A stretch of DNA of 60,000 nt from Apostichopus japonicus (Eukaryota; Echinodermata; Holothuroidea; Aspidochirotida; Stichopodidae), in the NCBI RefSeq assembly GCF_037975245.1, contig NC_092580.1:21254501-21314500 (forward strand). Reading direction: 5' to 3'. A model generated the notes under the pieces. That model saw nothing but the letters and a program-made list of their open reading frames with translations, was not told the DNA's origin and made no database searches. The translations under genes were made by a program, and so were the position numbers. This document shows, one piece after another, positions 25,101-34,915 of this stretch (the stretch's first letter is position 1; each line of letters starts with the position of its first letter).

Positions 25101-28100
25101 CCCGAACTCTTTCAATCTGGATTCTGGATCATTCTGATCTGATATCCAAGATTAATCAAACTGTGGGATTTAATCATTACCCAGTTTTGTTATTGATTGT
25201 TACATTAGATGGATACATTTTTGGCATTTTCTCTTTGTAGAAGATGATGAGGTTGTCATCAGATGCTTTGGGATTGGTTGGACTCCAACAAGAAAGATCT
25301 CTGGAGACCATCAAACAGGTACATGGTTCACAGCATCATAAGTCATCGATTATTGATGAAACATCCATAAGTTTTTTTTTATAAATTTTTTAAAACTTTT
25401 CTGACATTCTGAACATGTGGCACTTACACATGTAGAGTTAATCGTAATGTAGGCCGCACAAAATGGCTCACACTTGAGATCATTTGGTATAGCAAGCTAT
25501 ATTCATATCGTTGATATTTTGCCCAAAGACATATAGTCGGTATTGGATTCATTCCTATATGGATAAACTGAAAAATTTGGTGTTCTCGCGTGAAGTCAGT
25601 AATTACACCATACCCACTGGAAATAGTTTTTTTTTATTAAACTTTTGGGCGACCTTCTGATACATTTTGGCGAACCTTTGAAGGGTTTGCAATCTCCAGC
25701 TTGAAATAATTGGGCACTAAACGAGTATCTTTTGAAACTTAATGTTCTCTTGTGGCAATATCAAGTCCTCGAATAAGGTTCAGTTTTGTGAACTGAAAGT
25801 CTCATGCTAAATGAGACATCTTGGGGCAATCTGATTTAAATCCAGACAACAATGCCTCACAGTATTCTCTCTTACAGTGCACAAACTTAATTTACACAAC
25901 AATGATAAGTAAGATTGGTGGTAAATATGACTTTATTCTCTCAGACAAATCTCTGCTATTTATTATGCAAATGTGACTTCCATTTATTTTACAGATATTA
26001 GCAGACTTTCCTCAATTGCAGCCCTACGTGGACAACGTAGTCATTCAGAGGAAACTGCAGAAACACATGTTGGGAAATTTGAAGGCTCGCATCAATTGCG
26101 ATCAGAAGAGGTAAGTTGTTAAGTTGCAGGGAATTCTGGTTCATAGATATTTGGTCACCTTTTTGAGTTTTTGTCATCATTTCTGACAATATTTGGAACT
26201 TAACAAACATATTTCACCAAAAGGACAGTGAAAAGTTTGTGATTCTAATGAATCCAGTCGAAGATACAGTATAGGTGGCTTTCTTTGCAGGTTACACGAT
26301 TCTAGTTCTGCTAAGTCTTTAAAGCACCTGATTGCATTTTGGATCGGCAGATGTTTAACCAACCTGAACTGATTATTACTTAGCATAGGATTGCAATTGA
26401 TCTAATTAAAGATCCCTAGAAAGAAAGGTTAATGAGCAATTTGTATTTATCACAGATTTATGACAAAAAACTAGGAAGTTGTCAAAATCTTCCTTTTCTT
26501 TTCTTTTCTTCGTTTGGAAAGGAAACATCAGTAGTCTTCCTTATGAATAACGTTGTGATGATACTTTATTTTCCAATAGGACTGAAAATTTTTCGACACT
26601 TAATAAAAACAGTAAAATAGTATAAATGACTATACACTTTAAATCAAAGGGTAAAAATGCCCCCTCCCCCCCAAAAATAAAAATTATAAATATAACTAAA
26701 CTGCACATCAATTGAAATAGCCTCTGTGAGTAAATATAAAGAGTTAAAGAGCATGACGTTTCGATCCTTGCAGGAGCTTATTCAGAGGTGAACTTAAAAC
26801 AAAAACAGACTGAAGACACATCTGTCTACTGTTAAATAATAATAATATAATAAATGCAAATTTATATAGCGCCAATATCCAGAGGAAATCCAATGCTCAG
26901 TGGCGCTAGTGCTCAGGGAAGGCAGTCAAAAATAGATAAGTTTTGAGTCTGTTTTTGAAAATGTTAACGTTGGGTGCCGACTTGATGTGCAGTGGAAGTG
27001 AGTTCCAAAGAGTAGGAGCGGCATTAGAAAATGATCTTTGACCAATGTGTCCTTAGTATTCATTTTGTTTCAGTTCGCCTCGGCAGAAGTTCCTGCTAGG
27101 ATCGAAAGTCAGTTCCTCTAACTGTTATGTAAATATACATTGACAAACAATTATATGTTTATAGAATGAAATGTCAATTCAGGTTTTGATTGCCTCTCTA
27201 AATCCTTTGCAAAAGAAAGTAAAACCTTGACATTCTTTTCTCTATTTACAGACTAGCTGAATTTTATCTCAAAAATGATACAAGGAAGAAGCATCTGAAG
27301 CAGACAAGTCTCATGTCCAGAGTCAGGAAGCTCACCGATAGTAAGTACCTAGATCTTTCAAAACTTTCTGTTAAAGAGGCCATGACATGTTAAATCCAAC
27401 TCATCCAGAGTAATTTCCTCTGAATCTATTAGAAAATCTATGTTCAAAACTATTCTTATCACCTTCAAAACCTCAAGGACTAATTAGAAATTACAATTTA
27501 AAATTCGCATCCGCAAACAGACCTCTGAAAAATGTGATCTTAAAACAAGACAACGATGACGTCTGATAGGAACTGAAGTGCCAAGCACAGGCATGTACTG
27601 GATGCGCGACGATCATACCGTCACACATTCACGCACATTTACACTGATAGAACAACCACTGTATTACCGAAGAAGGTAAATTAATTCTGGAAAAATCAAG
27701 TTTTTAACTAGCAGAATGGTTTATATATGTTCTAGAGACAATGCTTAGATGGATCCCCAAAGGATAGGACGTTGAAATATTCATGTCATGGCCACCTTAA
27801 CTTCCAGATATGGCACTCTCTGGCTTTCTGCGACGAGGACAGGATTTCTTTTGAATCCTCATTTTGTTGGGTTTTTCAGGAGTGGATTTATCTATTTTGC
27901 CATTGTTGTCCGTTGATGGTTTTTCCCCCCTCAGCACTTGTAGCCATGCCCGGGGAGCTGCATTTGGCCTAGTTGCAATGCTTTCATAGGTCTTTCACAG
28001 GTTTTTAAATCAATGTCCTAGTACAAGTGGCCATCCGGTCGATTGCAATCCGGTTTAGCCGGTACAAATTGGCAGTATTCATTATATGACTTTCTCATTG

Positions 28101-31100
28101 AGAAAATGCCAGAGATCATTGTCATCCAAGTTCATGATTATTCATATGTTGTCCGGTAAACAATTCCCATCATGCATCATTCGATGTAGCGAATGACTTG
28201 GAGTTGATTGAGGAGGGAGAAAATATAGAGAACGTAATTCGTTACACATGTACTCTTACTGCAGTCTTTACTTACGTGCATGTACATCCTACCGTCTAAC
28301 GGTGTATTGAGAGAACTGCTATTTCGGGAGCCTAACCAAGCTGTGTTGCAGTCTTTACTTACGTACATGTATATCCTACCGTCTAACGGTGTATTGAGAG
28401 AACTGCTATTTTGGGAGCCTTACCAAGCTGTGCGCCTGTGCATTAATGCTAATACTACAAATAAACCATCCGATATAACAATCTTGAATCACATGTTTTG
28501 TTTTTCTCCCCTACATTTTAGTCTCAGCCTTGAAAAACAGCAACAACAACAAACTACCTCCAGTTCCAGAGATCGCACCGCCAAAGAAGACCGAGTCAGA
28601 TGAGGAGGGGGGTTTGGAACAATTACAGAATGTATGGAAGAAGCATGAGCTGTTGAGTAGAGATCTCAACTGTCCAGCTCGTTTGAGTCTTGTGGTAAGA
28701 AATTATCAGTTCTCATCCCATTTATTCAACTGCTTCTTTTGTTGTTATTACACCTGGCATCTTTTTTGACAGGTAGCCAAAGCTTTTAATGTCATAGTCT
28801 GGAAATAGATGTAAATAACTGTCTTATCTACGTAAAGGGAACCTGTGCAGGTAATGGTTGCTAAACTCAATGGGCCAAATGCATAGATTCTATCATGATC
28901 TGCTTGGGAGAGAGGCAGCCTGTCCCTGCAAGTGGTCGTGCTTAAAGATTAAAAGTCTGTCTGCTATTTAGCAGCAAAAGTGTTATCGCTGCAGAATCAT
29001 GTGATACGTAAGTCACCATTTGGTTTCGGCCCAGCAATTTTGGTTTACGTCAAAATCCTTCACAGATGTTATGTGTATTTTTGTAATGAATGAAACAGTA
29101 CACAAAGTATGTCTCCACGGAAGTAGAGAATTTCTGTTGAAAACTTGAAATGTCACATATCATTAACCACAACAATTTTGGATCCTACTTGGTTTAAAAT
29201 TATGAAATAATTTTCTCATTTGTTCATCTTTAAATTACTTTTTCACAGAAACAAAACACATCTCGATCTTCCATTTCACATTTGTAAGGAAAAACATTTG
29301 AACTATGAAATAATTCAGTAACCAATTCTTTGCAATCTTAGATCAAAGACTCAAAATTAGATTGTTAAAAATGAATTTTTCCATGTTTTCTTGTTCTATA
29401 GCACTATATCACTTTGTATCAGGTTGAATTTGATAGTATGACCTACCAAAACTAATTAATATCTAATTAATTGTCCTTCTCTCTTTCTCTCTCTCTGTCT
29501 TTACAACAGAAAACAATGGTGGAGGTCTCGTACAATCTGAATGTAGTTTCTCATCGCAGTGAAAATTACCATGTTGCCATCACGCAGGTACATTGTTGAC
29601 AGAAGATAATTCTTTCAGATTCGTAGTGAGCCGAAAAATAAAACTGAAACGCAAAGTACTTTAAATAACTCGATCTTGATCGTAACATATATATATATAA
29701 ATGAGATCTACATTTGATCATGTAGTACATTTGTGACTGGACACAAAGCATTGTAACAGTGTCTTTACTTCACTCCCTATGTGGTTCAGCTCGATCACAA
29801 GCTTTGAATTTTGCCGTGTTGTCTTTACACAGGTCATGAATTATTTTGCCGCCCTGAAACCTCTGGTCAACGTCGAGAGGTACCGTGGATTGATAGGGAA
29901 GAGGTTGCTGAGGAGCAGCAAGGCTAGCAGAGCTAGCAGAGCAAGATCTAAGAGGTAGGATCTTATCAAGTTCATTAATTTTAACACACTCTCGACCCGC
30001 CACATTTGGTTTTTTAAGGCCATAGACATTTTTTTTACCGTTTGACTTTTGTAAGAATCTTCTGTTTGGTTTTGCAACAGACACTGAACAATTTTATTAA
30101 TGGCTTCAGGGAGTAAAATTGTAATATGAAATTTGAGTTTTAGATGTTAAAAAGTTTACCGTTTTATTTAGGATTTATACACTGACAGCTTACAGAAACT
30201 AAATAATTGAAATGATGTCATCTTCATTGCATTTAATTTTTACTAATATTTAATACATTTGGTAGACTTGAATTAAATTAGCATTTGGAATACAAACATC
30301 TGCTTCTGAGGAATGGATGAGCAGAAAACCTGTAACTTTTAACCAGATAATTCATAGTGGGAGATTGTGGTTTCTGCACAGTATATTTTCCATGTACAAG
30401 ACAAAACTCTGTTTTCCTTTTCTAGACTTAAATATGGTAAGACAAAACAGGTCGGAGTAAAGAAAACCGCAGAAGAGAAAGAAACAGATAAAGACGTAAA
30501 GGATGGTGCCTCAAATAAGATGAAATGTGATGTTGAGAAACGCTGTCTGCCAAAAGTAAGTGACAAGGAAGGAGATCTTGAGAACAAACCGGTGCCCGTT
30601 ACAAGGAAGAGAAAGGGAGCTGAGACTCCCGCCATTAAAGGGTTGAAAGTTAAACTCAAACTAAAGGTACCAGCAAGGAAATTGGAAACAATGGTAGAGA
30701 AGCCTGAACCGCCTACAGACAATGCTGCTTTAAACAATGAGAATACTTGCGGGGATTCATCCGGTACACCCGAAATCAGGAAGCCACAAAGCTGCAAGGG
30801 TGTCAGTAAAGTATTGGGAGAGAGGGACGTAGAGGGTGACAATGGAAAAGAGGAGAGGCAACACAGAGGGGTAACAGGGAAGGAATCTGAAGAAGTGGAA
30901 GATGCCGTTAGGGTCGGCAGAGATGTTCGACAAGGCAAGAGAGTTGGCAACGTAAAGCTGAACATGAAAAGATTGGACGAGTACTTAATCGTCCGTAAGA
31001 AACGGGACGTCGAGGTTGCCGGTCGCAGACGAGAGAAGGGTGATGAAGGTAGGGATAGAAACAAGAGGATGGAATATGTGAAGAAAGGTGAAGGACAACA

Positions 31101-32275
31101 AAGGGAAGAAACCCAAGGGATTGAGGAGGTACTCGAGGAGAAAGATTCAAATGTGGGCCAGAGTAACATTACAAGAAGCAGGCAGCAAAAGCTGAGGAGG
31201 AGGAAGAGGAGGAAGAGGCCAAGTGAGAACAAGGTGGTGGATCTGACCGGGGAAAATGATGATATTGGTGAGGATAGAAAGGAGGGTGAGGCAAGAAAGG
31301 AAAGTGAGGAAAGAAAGGAGGCTGAGGAAAAACAGGAGGGTGAGGCAAGTAAAGAGGGTGAGAATATTGATAGTGATGAAGAGTTTAAGAAGCAGGCAAA
31401 AAAGAGACCAGTTGATCCTTGCCGAGAGGATGGAGTTAGAAAGCTACAGAAGAACAAGTTGAAGAGGAAGAAGACGTTAACGGTTAAGGTTAATGCACTT
31501 TGCATGGCAAAAAGAAACGCTGTCATGAATGGAGGACCAAAGAAAAGAGGAGAGAGTCAGGTTTGTCTTAAAGACAAAACAGATGAGGAGGAGGACGAGG
31601 AGGAGGAGGAGGGCAAGGATGGACAGAGTGTGGCAGACCAATGCAATGAGGATGGAAAAGAGGATGGAACAGTTGAAGGACAAATTAATGATGTTGAAAA
31701 TTGTGAGAAAGAGGGATTGGGCAAACAAGAGGGTTGGGGGACACAAGAGGGAAGGGGAACAGAACAGGGTGGAGAAGCAAGCTCTGGAGATGAGGGGCAG
31801 GACAGGAAGAATGAACAAACTGTCAGAGATGAGAAGAGAATTGAGAAGAGTATTCAGGAGAAGATAATTAATGTAAAGACTGTTAAGAAGGTGGAAAAGA
31901 ACAAAATTACCATAGAAAAAGAAAACGAGATGGAAAGTAAATCAGTTGGAGGAGCTGAACGGGAAGAGAACGTGGAACAATTGGTGGAATACTCCACGAT
32001 AAGAGATTTGCCAAAAGGTGAGGGTGAGGCAAGAAATTTGATCATCCCTAGAACTGGCAAAGTGGCAAGAGAGCATGTTGGTAAAAGCCAGGAAGATGAC
32101 AGTGACCTCAAGGTCAGTGAGGTTGGTGAGGAGAGGGTCAAAGCGGGAGACGATGATAACAAAGAGAGCCAAGAAGAGACGAGAGAGGACCTCAAGGAAG
32201 AGGCGAAGGAGAGCCGTATCTGTGGGGTGACGAAGAGGAAAGGTTTCGCTACAAAGATGGCGAAAGGGCAAAGAG
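16067..32275 (+). CDS. gene with three tandem helical-repeat modules and a charged tail (whole reconstruction)
   Basis: I do not recognise the orthologue. About 15 exons join in one frame: 16067-16192, 16915-17024, one of two alternative short exons (19349-19386 preferred, or 18710-18738), 19528-19607, 20287-20364, 21090-21202, 23610-23683, 24244-24392, 25241-25318, 25995-26110, 27252-27340, 28522-28694, 29510-29587, 29833-29954 and 30426-32275. That is about 1091 residues before a further exon or read-through stop. Three modules (about residues 93-206, 207-350, 351-475) share intron phases 1-0, 0-0, 0-2, 2-1, and the 0-0 exon is 26 codons each time. Their alternating hydrophobic pattern resembles the TFIIS N-terminal / LEDGF IBD fold, which binds linear motifs of transcription and chromatin proteins. 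No PWWP domain is visible. The start has a good Kozak context (AAAAATGG). The exon structure is well supported; the function is inference. Confidence 0.7.
16915..17024 (+). CDS. repeat-module gene, exon 2
   Basis: 110 nt entering in phase 0 and leaving in phase 2 (NKSEVVEPIV...QKRTI), with a long T-rich tract before the TTAAG acceptor and donor GTAAAG. Its phase and length match the 113-122 nt exons of the three modules, and EPIVD lines up with KPLVN there. It is probably a degenerate copy of the second half of the module. Confidence 0.6.
17100..17400 (-). pseudogene. repeated segment with decayed SH2-like frame, copy 2
   Basis: Lies in intron 2 of the repeat-module gene. On the minus strand it matches the copy at 11226-11590 from the GAGAACATCTGCAGCTTCC block onwards, but its frame is broken by stops. 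Recognisable pieces include RKLSII, GEYLGN, HFGWNATRKEAADVL. Confidence 0.5.
17401..18709. other. intronic sequence with one hairpin
   Basis: No exon is supported. A perfect 12-bp inverted repeat, ATGTGCCATTAG and CTAATGGCACAT, lies near 18074-18121 with a loop of about 24 nt. It may be part of a mobile-element end. Confidence 0.4.
18710..18738 (+). CDS. repeat-module gene, alternative short exon 3a
   Basis: 29 nt between acceptor TTTCTACAG and donor GTAGGT, phase 2 in and phase 1 out, encoding QRKARQRKT after completing an Arg codon. It has the same phases as 19349-19386. Using both would break the frame, so they would be mutually exclusive or one is not real. Confidence 0.3.
19349..19386 (+). 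CDS. repeat-module gene, short exon 3b
   Basis: 38 nt between TTTTTCTGTAG and GTACAG, phase 2 in and 1 out, encoding IKRCGLGKQRWT. It fits both the exon before (17024, phase 2) and the exon after (19528, phase 1). The 2-1 phase and basic content match exons 7 and 11, the last exons of the modules. Confidence 0.45.
19528..19607 (+). CDS. repeat-module gene, exon 4 (module 1, first exon)
   Basis: 80 nt, phase 1 to 0, SRSVPWTVTELLKPRSGFTI then ARKELL. It supplies the first helix of module 1. Donor CTG/GTAAGA. Confidence 0.7.
20287..20364 (+). CDS. repeat-module gene, exon 5 (module 1, 78-nt exon)
   Basis: Exactly 26 codons, phase 0-0: SVMREVSGKHNVISIKSKSC then QLAVTE. Acceptor CTTTCAG, donor GTAAGT. 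Equivalent to exons 25241-25318 and 29510-29587. Confidence 0.75.
21090..21202 (+). CDS. repeat-module gene, exon 6 (module 1, 0-2 exon)
   Basis: 113 nt: VMNRFESLKPLVNESPTRAC and on to TRKYQRL plus CA. The donor GTAAGG is the first copy of the donor-like site in the 63-bp minisatellite that begins here. Confidence 0.75.
21196..22935. repeat. 63-bp minisatellite, about 28 copies, starting on a splice donor
   Basis: Tandem copies of a 63-bp unit (a few are shorter by 2-6 nt). The repeated core is GATTACAGTAAGGAATAG, then TTTGATCCTTATCATG, a TATATACACCAG block and GTAGATAATTGT. The first unit overlaps the last 7 nt of exon 6 and its donor, so about 23 of the units carry the same ACA/GTAAGG site. 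Variants (GGCAGTAGATAATTCTG against GACAGTAGATAATTGTG) recur with a shift of about 504 bp (8 units), hinting at block-wise expansion. As 63 is divisible by 3, minus-strand frames stay open, but they are not genes. Confidence 0.95.
22936..23609. other. rest of intron 6
   Basis: Unique-looking intronic DNA between the minisatellite and exon 7. No feature seen. Confidence 0.5.
23610..23683 (+). CDS. repeat-module gene, exon 7 (module 1, 2-1 exon)
   Basis: 74 nt, phase 2 to 1. It completes Gln and reads KRGKSAKIVHSGNNPSWKKK VVDK in one run, a basic linker. Acceptor CTGAAGTAG, donor GTGAGA. Confidence 0.65.
24039..24180 (+). repeat. two tandem copies of a ~72-bp unit
   Basis: AATTCAAGCAATCAACGGAA and the following ATAATGGAAGAATATTGGAT block occur twice in a row (about 24037-24106 and 24107-24178) with few differences. 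Lies in intron 7. Confidence 0.8.
24244..24392 (+). CDS. repeat-module gene, exon 8 (module 2, 1-0 exon)
   Basis: 149 nt, phase 1 to 0, with an acidic linker then LSLEAKKLLNGHRPIHEWQR and LK. Acceptor TGCCTCTAG. The donor AAG/GTTATC is weak, so the exact end is less sure, but it gives the right phase for the next exon. Confidence 0.65.
24393..25240. other. intron 8
   Basis: No repeat or exon recognised. Confidence 0.4.
25241..25318 (+). CDS. repeat-module gene, exon 9 (module 2, 78-nt exon)
   Basis: Exactly 26 codons, phase 0-0: KMMRLSSDALGLVGLQQERS then LETIKQ. Acceptor CTCTTTGTAG, donor GTACAT. It has the same length and phase as the other two 78-nt exons, although the sequence has diverged. 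Confidence 0.75.
25319..25994. other. intron 9
   Basis: No repeat or exon recognised. Confidence 0.4.
25995..26110 (+). CDS. repeat-module gene, exon 10 (module 2, 0-2 exon)
   Basis: 116 nt: ILADFPQLQPYVDNVVIQRK, then LQKHMLGNLKARINCDQK plus AG. FPQLQPYV corresponds to FESLKPLV and FAALKPLV in modules 1 and 3. Confidence 0.75.
26750..27115. mobile_element. dispersed repeat with inverted end motifs, intron 10
   Basis: The left end GACGTTTCGATCCTTGCAGG (about 26756) and the right end TCCTGCTAGGATCGAAAGTC (about 27090) are near-perfect inverted copies. A third copy of the motif lies at 7537. Inside is an AATTTATATAGCGCC segment and a GTTTTGAGTCTGTTTTTGAA segment of a kind I recall as repeated in many aquatic animal genomes (from memory, not checked). 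The superfamily is not assigned. Confidence 0.55.
27252..27340 (+). CDS. repeat-module gene, exon 11 (module 2, 2-1 exon)
   Basis: 89 nt, phase 2 to 1. It completes Arg and reads LAEFYLKNDTRKKHLKQTSL then MSRVRKLTD. Acceptor TATTTACAG, donor GTAAGT. Confidence 0.75.
27341..28521. other. intron 11 with a tandem duplication
   Basis: Mostly unremarkable. It contains two tandem copies of an ~88-bp unit (about 28260-28435), listed separately. Confidence 0.5.
28260..28435 (+). repeat. two tandem copies of an ~88-bp unit
   Basis: GCAGTCTTTACTTACGTGCA and the following CCTACCGTCTAACGGTGTAT, GAGAGAACTGCTATTT and GGGAGCC blocks occur twice with only a few substitutions. Confidence 0.85.
28522..28694 (+). 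CDS. repeat-module gene, exon 12 (module 3, 1-0 exon)
   Basis: 173 nt, phase 1 to 0: an Asn/Pro-rich acidic linker, then LEQLQNVWKKHELLSRDLNC and PARLSLV. The LQNVWKKHELL stretch is a likely first helix. It resembles the LQRIHAEIKNSL region that opens the LEDGF IBD (known family, aligned by eye). Confidence 0.75.
28695..29509. other. intron 12
   Basis: No repeat or exon recognised apart from a CT-rich tract before exon 13. Confidence 0.4.
29510..29587 (+). CDS. repeat-module gene, exon 13 (module 3, 78-nt exon)
   Basis: Exactly 26 codons, phase 0-0: KTMVEVSYNLNVVSHRSENY then HVAITQ. Acceptor after a CT-rich tract (TTACAACAG), donor GTACAT. MVEVS...VAITQ lines up with MREVS...LAVTE in module 1. 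Confidence 0.8.
29833..29954 (+). CDS. repeat-module gene, exon 14 (module 3, 0-2 exon)
   Basis: 122 nt: VMNYFAALKPLVNVERYRGL, IGKRLLRSSKASRASRARSK plus AG. VMN(R/Y)F..LKPLVN is the strongest match between modules 1 and 3. The C-terminal Ser/Arg stretch is basic. Confidence 0.8.
30426..32275 (+). CDS. repeat-module gene, giant exon 15 (charged tail)
   Basis: Enters in phase 2 (completing Arg, then LKYGKTKQVGVKK) and stays open for 616 codons. It is dominated by Lys, Glu, Arg, Asp and Gly with imperfect EGEARKESEERKEAEEKQ-type repeats, so it is disordered or coiled coil and probably nuclear. A SUMO-interaction-like motif, VVDLTGENDD, is encoded near 31236-31265. A good donor (AGAG/GTGAGC) at 32276 leaves phase 1. 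Alternatively the frame reads on to a stop at 32314-32316 (QRGEHLKLYKQLLFF). I could not settle the next exon; 34432 (GGLVLRNLLK then stop) is one weak candidate. Confidence 0.75.
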
Positions 32276-32316
32276 GTGAGCATTTAAAACTTTATAAGCA
32301 GCTTCTTTTTTTTTAG

Positions 32317-32815
32317 CTGATCTTGACCAAGTTGTTGACACTGTTTGACATGAAAATGTCACAGAATAATTTGTGATCAAATTTTGTGTAGGACTTTGAA
32401 AGGTTCTGATTTGCTTTTCTCTCCCATTGAATACTGTAGTTCCTGTATAGGAAACTGCTATACATGTACATCTTTAATGCTGGTATAGCAACTTGACCAT
32501 TTTGGTGACATAGCATTTTGCAATGCGATGCTGGATAAATTATTCCCTGAATGTACCTCATCAGCTAGATATAAAAAGGTTAATAGTAAAAAGTTGAACA
32601 TTTTGAAAAAATATTTTCAGGCATGAAATTTTTCTGGACAACGACTTGTTGAAGATGTCATCGATCTAATTTCTCGTTTATTTAAACCATCGTTTTGTGA
32701 GAAGTTTTAAATTAGCAATGTTACAAAATGCAATCATATTTTTGGGAAGGTTTAGGAAACTTGAAGACCAACTTTAAATACAAGCTGCTGGTTATGATGG
32801 TATGATTGACCAGTA
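32317..32815. other. downstream flank or intron
   Basis: No feature recognised. Confidence 0.4.
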
Positions 32816-33270
32816 TCAGCATATCCCCAGAGGGAGCGGTTATAACATCATTTGTTCTTTATCAGGAGTGGTAGTATCATCATTGCATGTTACACCTTCA
32901 TGTCATGATTTATGAATCAGGATTTGTTATGTTGTCATTGCATGATGATGGTATCCCCATCTGGAGAGCGAAAACCATCATTAGTTCTTTATCAGGAGTG
33001 GTAGTACCATCATTGTAAATGTATGTTACACCGTCATGTCATGATTTACGAATCAGGATTTGTCATACCGTCATGACATGATTATGGTATCCCCATCTGG
33101 AGAGGTAAAACCATCATTTGTTCTTTATCAGGAGTGGTAGTACCATCATTGTAAATGTATATTACACCGTCATGTCATGATTTACCAATTGGGATTTGTC
33201 ATACTGTCATGAATGTTTGTGGTATCCCCATCAGGAGCAGTTATACCATCATTTATTCCTTGGCAGAAGT
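32816..33270 (+). repeat. four imperfect tandem copies of a ~130-bp unit
   Basis: Blocks TATCCCCATCTGGAGAG, ACCATCATTTGTTCTTTATC, AGGAGTGGTAGTACCATCAT and TCATGTCATGATTTA recur at intervals of about 130-138 bp (starts near 32820, 32950, 33088, 33222). The last copy is partial. Confidence 0.85.
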
Positions 33271-34915
33271 TGTAATACAGCATTACCATTAAATGGTATC
33301 GCAAGCCTGGAGTTCACATGAAAACACCCGAAGGGCATGTGGGAATGGTTTAAAGTACTATAAATATAAATTGTAATAATCTGACCGGACCTTGGACTAT
33401 ATATACAAGGCTCTAAAGAAAACAAGAAAATGATTTAGGCTATCTATGAATGGCTCGAGAAACAACACAAGACTGACTCTTTAAGGTATGTAGAAAACAT
33501 GTGACACACCGCCAACTAGACCAACAATTGACGCAATAAACGCTATAAACATACTATAAATACTATATGCAAAGTAACTCATTAATATTCATAAATTAAA
33601 TGGACTAGCAAAATAGCATGTGTAGAAGTAAACATAGCTACTGTACATCAGTGTACCTCCACCAGTTATAATTACCATCATTTAGTGATATTTCTATCAA
33701 AGCATGTCTCCCATGAGAAATAGTATAACTATCACATCATAATATATAGTTGCTTGGTTGTCAGAACTGCTGATTTTCTTTGTCCGAACAGGACTTTGGT
33801 CGTCCCAAACAATCTGAAAACCGTTAAAAATTTGCCCTTGTGTGATAGGTTTATTTACATTCGGTCTAAGACAATTTAGTAAGCTTAATGTACCGTGCAG
33901 TCTCGTTTGAAATAACACATCAATTTTGGGATTGACAAAATTTGGCAACCAAATGTGAAAAGCTGCCCTAACAACCCAAATTAATAAAATCAATAAAGTA
34001 GACAAATTTTGATTTCCTGTGAATACAGCTAATAATGTCTGAGATCAACAACATTTTTAGTATCTCCTGGAATCGGTCGTTACAGGTTGAAAAAAAGCTT
34101 GTTTGGTTTGAACATCCAAGAATGGTGTCTGGGTTCGTTCAATGTCAGTCTACCATTCCAGTAAACAATAGTCTGAGATTGGCCACGAAGAACAAACACC
34201 TGAGCAGGCATCTTTTCTGTTGACATTGGTTTAACCATTACCTTACAAAGATAAGGGTATTATTGACAGCAGGTTATTGATTGGCTTCTGTCAAGTCACT
34301 AACAGTAACAATTTGGTCAACTCTTTATTTTTCTTTCCTTTTTTCTCTTGACACTAAATATACATATCTACAGTATTCTGGTTGTAGTTGGGAAATTGCA
34401 TTTCATGTACTACAGTAAATATACATATTGCAGGTGGCTTGGTACTGAGAAATTTATTAAAATAAGTTTGAACTTACAATGTGGGCCATCGTTGACCTTG
34501 GTTAAACTCATGTAACACCTCCTTAGACCTACAGTATGTATTGGAAGTGAAATGGACGGTAGAGTCTGTGTCCCTCGTATAAAAGATATTAACTTATAAT
34601 GGTACGATTGTTTTTTAGTATTTACTCAAGTTGGAATTTCTTTTTCGTTCTCATAAATATTTGTTTTTGCTTTGTTTGCAGTCTGTATTCTCTTTATTGG
34701 TTTGGAATAACTACACACTATAATGACTATATAGTACATGGTACCACATTGGTAACGGTTTGCATAATCATCCATTCAACATTATCTTCTGTTTTGCACT
34801 GCAAACATACAAAACTGTTCTTCATGCATGGATATTTAAGTTGCAATGCTTTTTGGTTATTTTCCATTTATGCATGGTAGAATAGCAGTATGTAGGGTAA
34901 AGTTTTTAAACAATT
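33271..34915. other. intergenic or intronic, no feature seen
   Basis: No supported exon. If the upstream gene continues past 32275, its last exon may lie here, but none is clear. Confidence 0.35.

Noticed and set aside
30339-31526. 395-codon minus-strand frame, Ser/Phe/Leu-rich
   Set aside because: It is the complement of the Lys/Glu-rich exon 15; purine-rich coding DNA leaves the other strand open.
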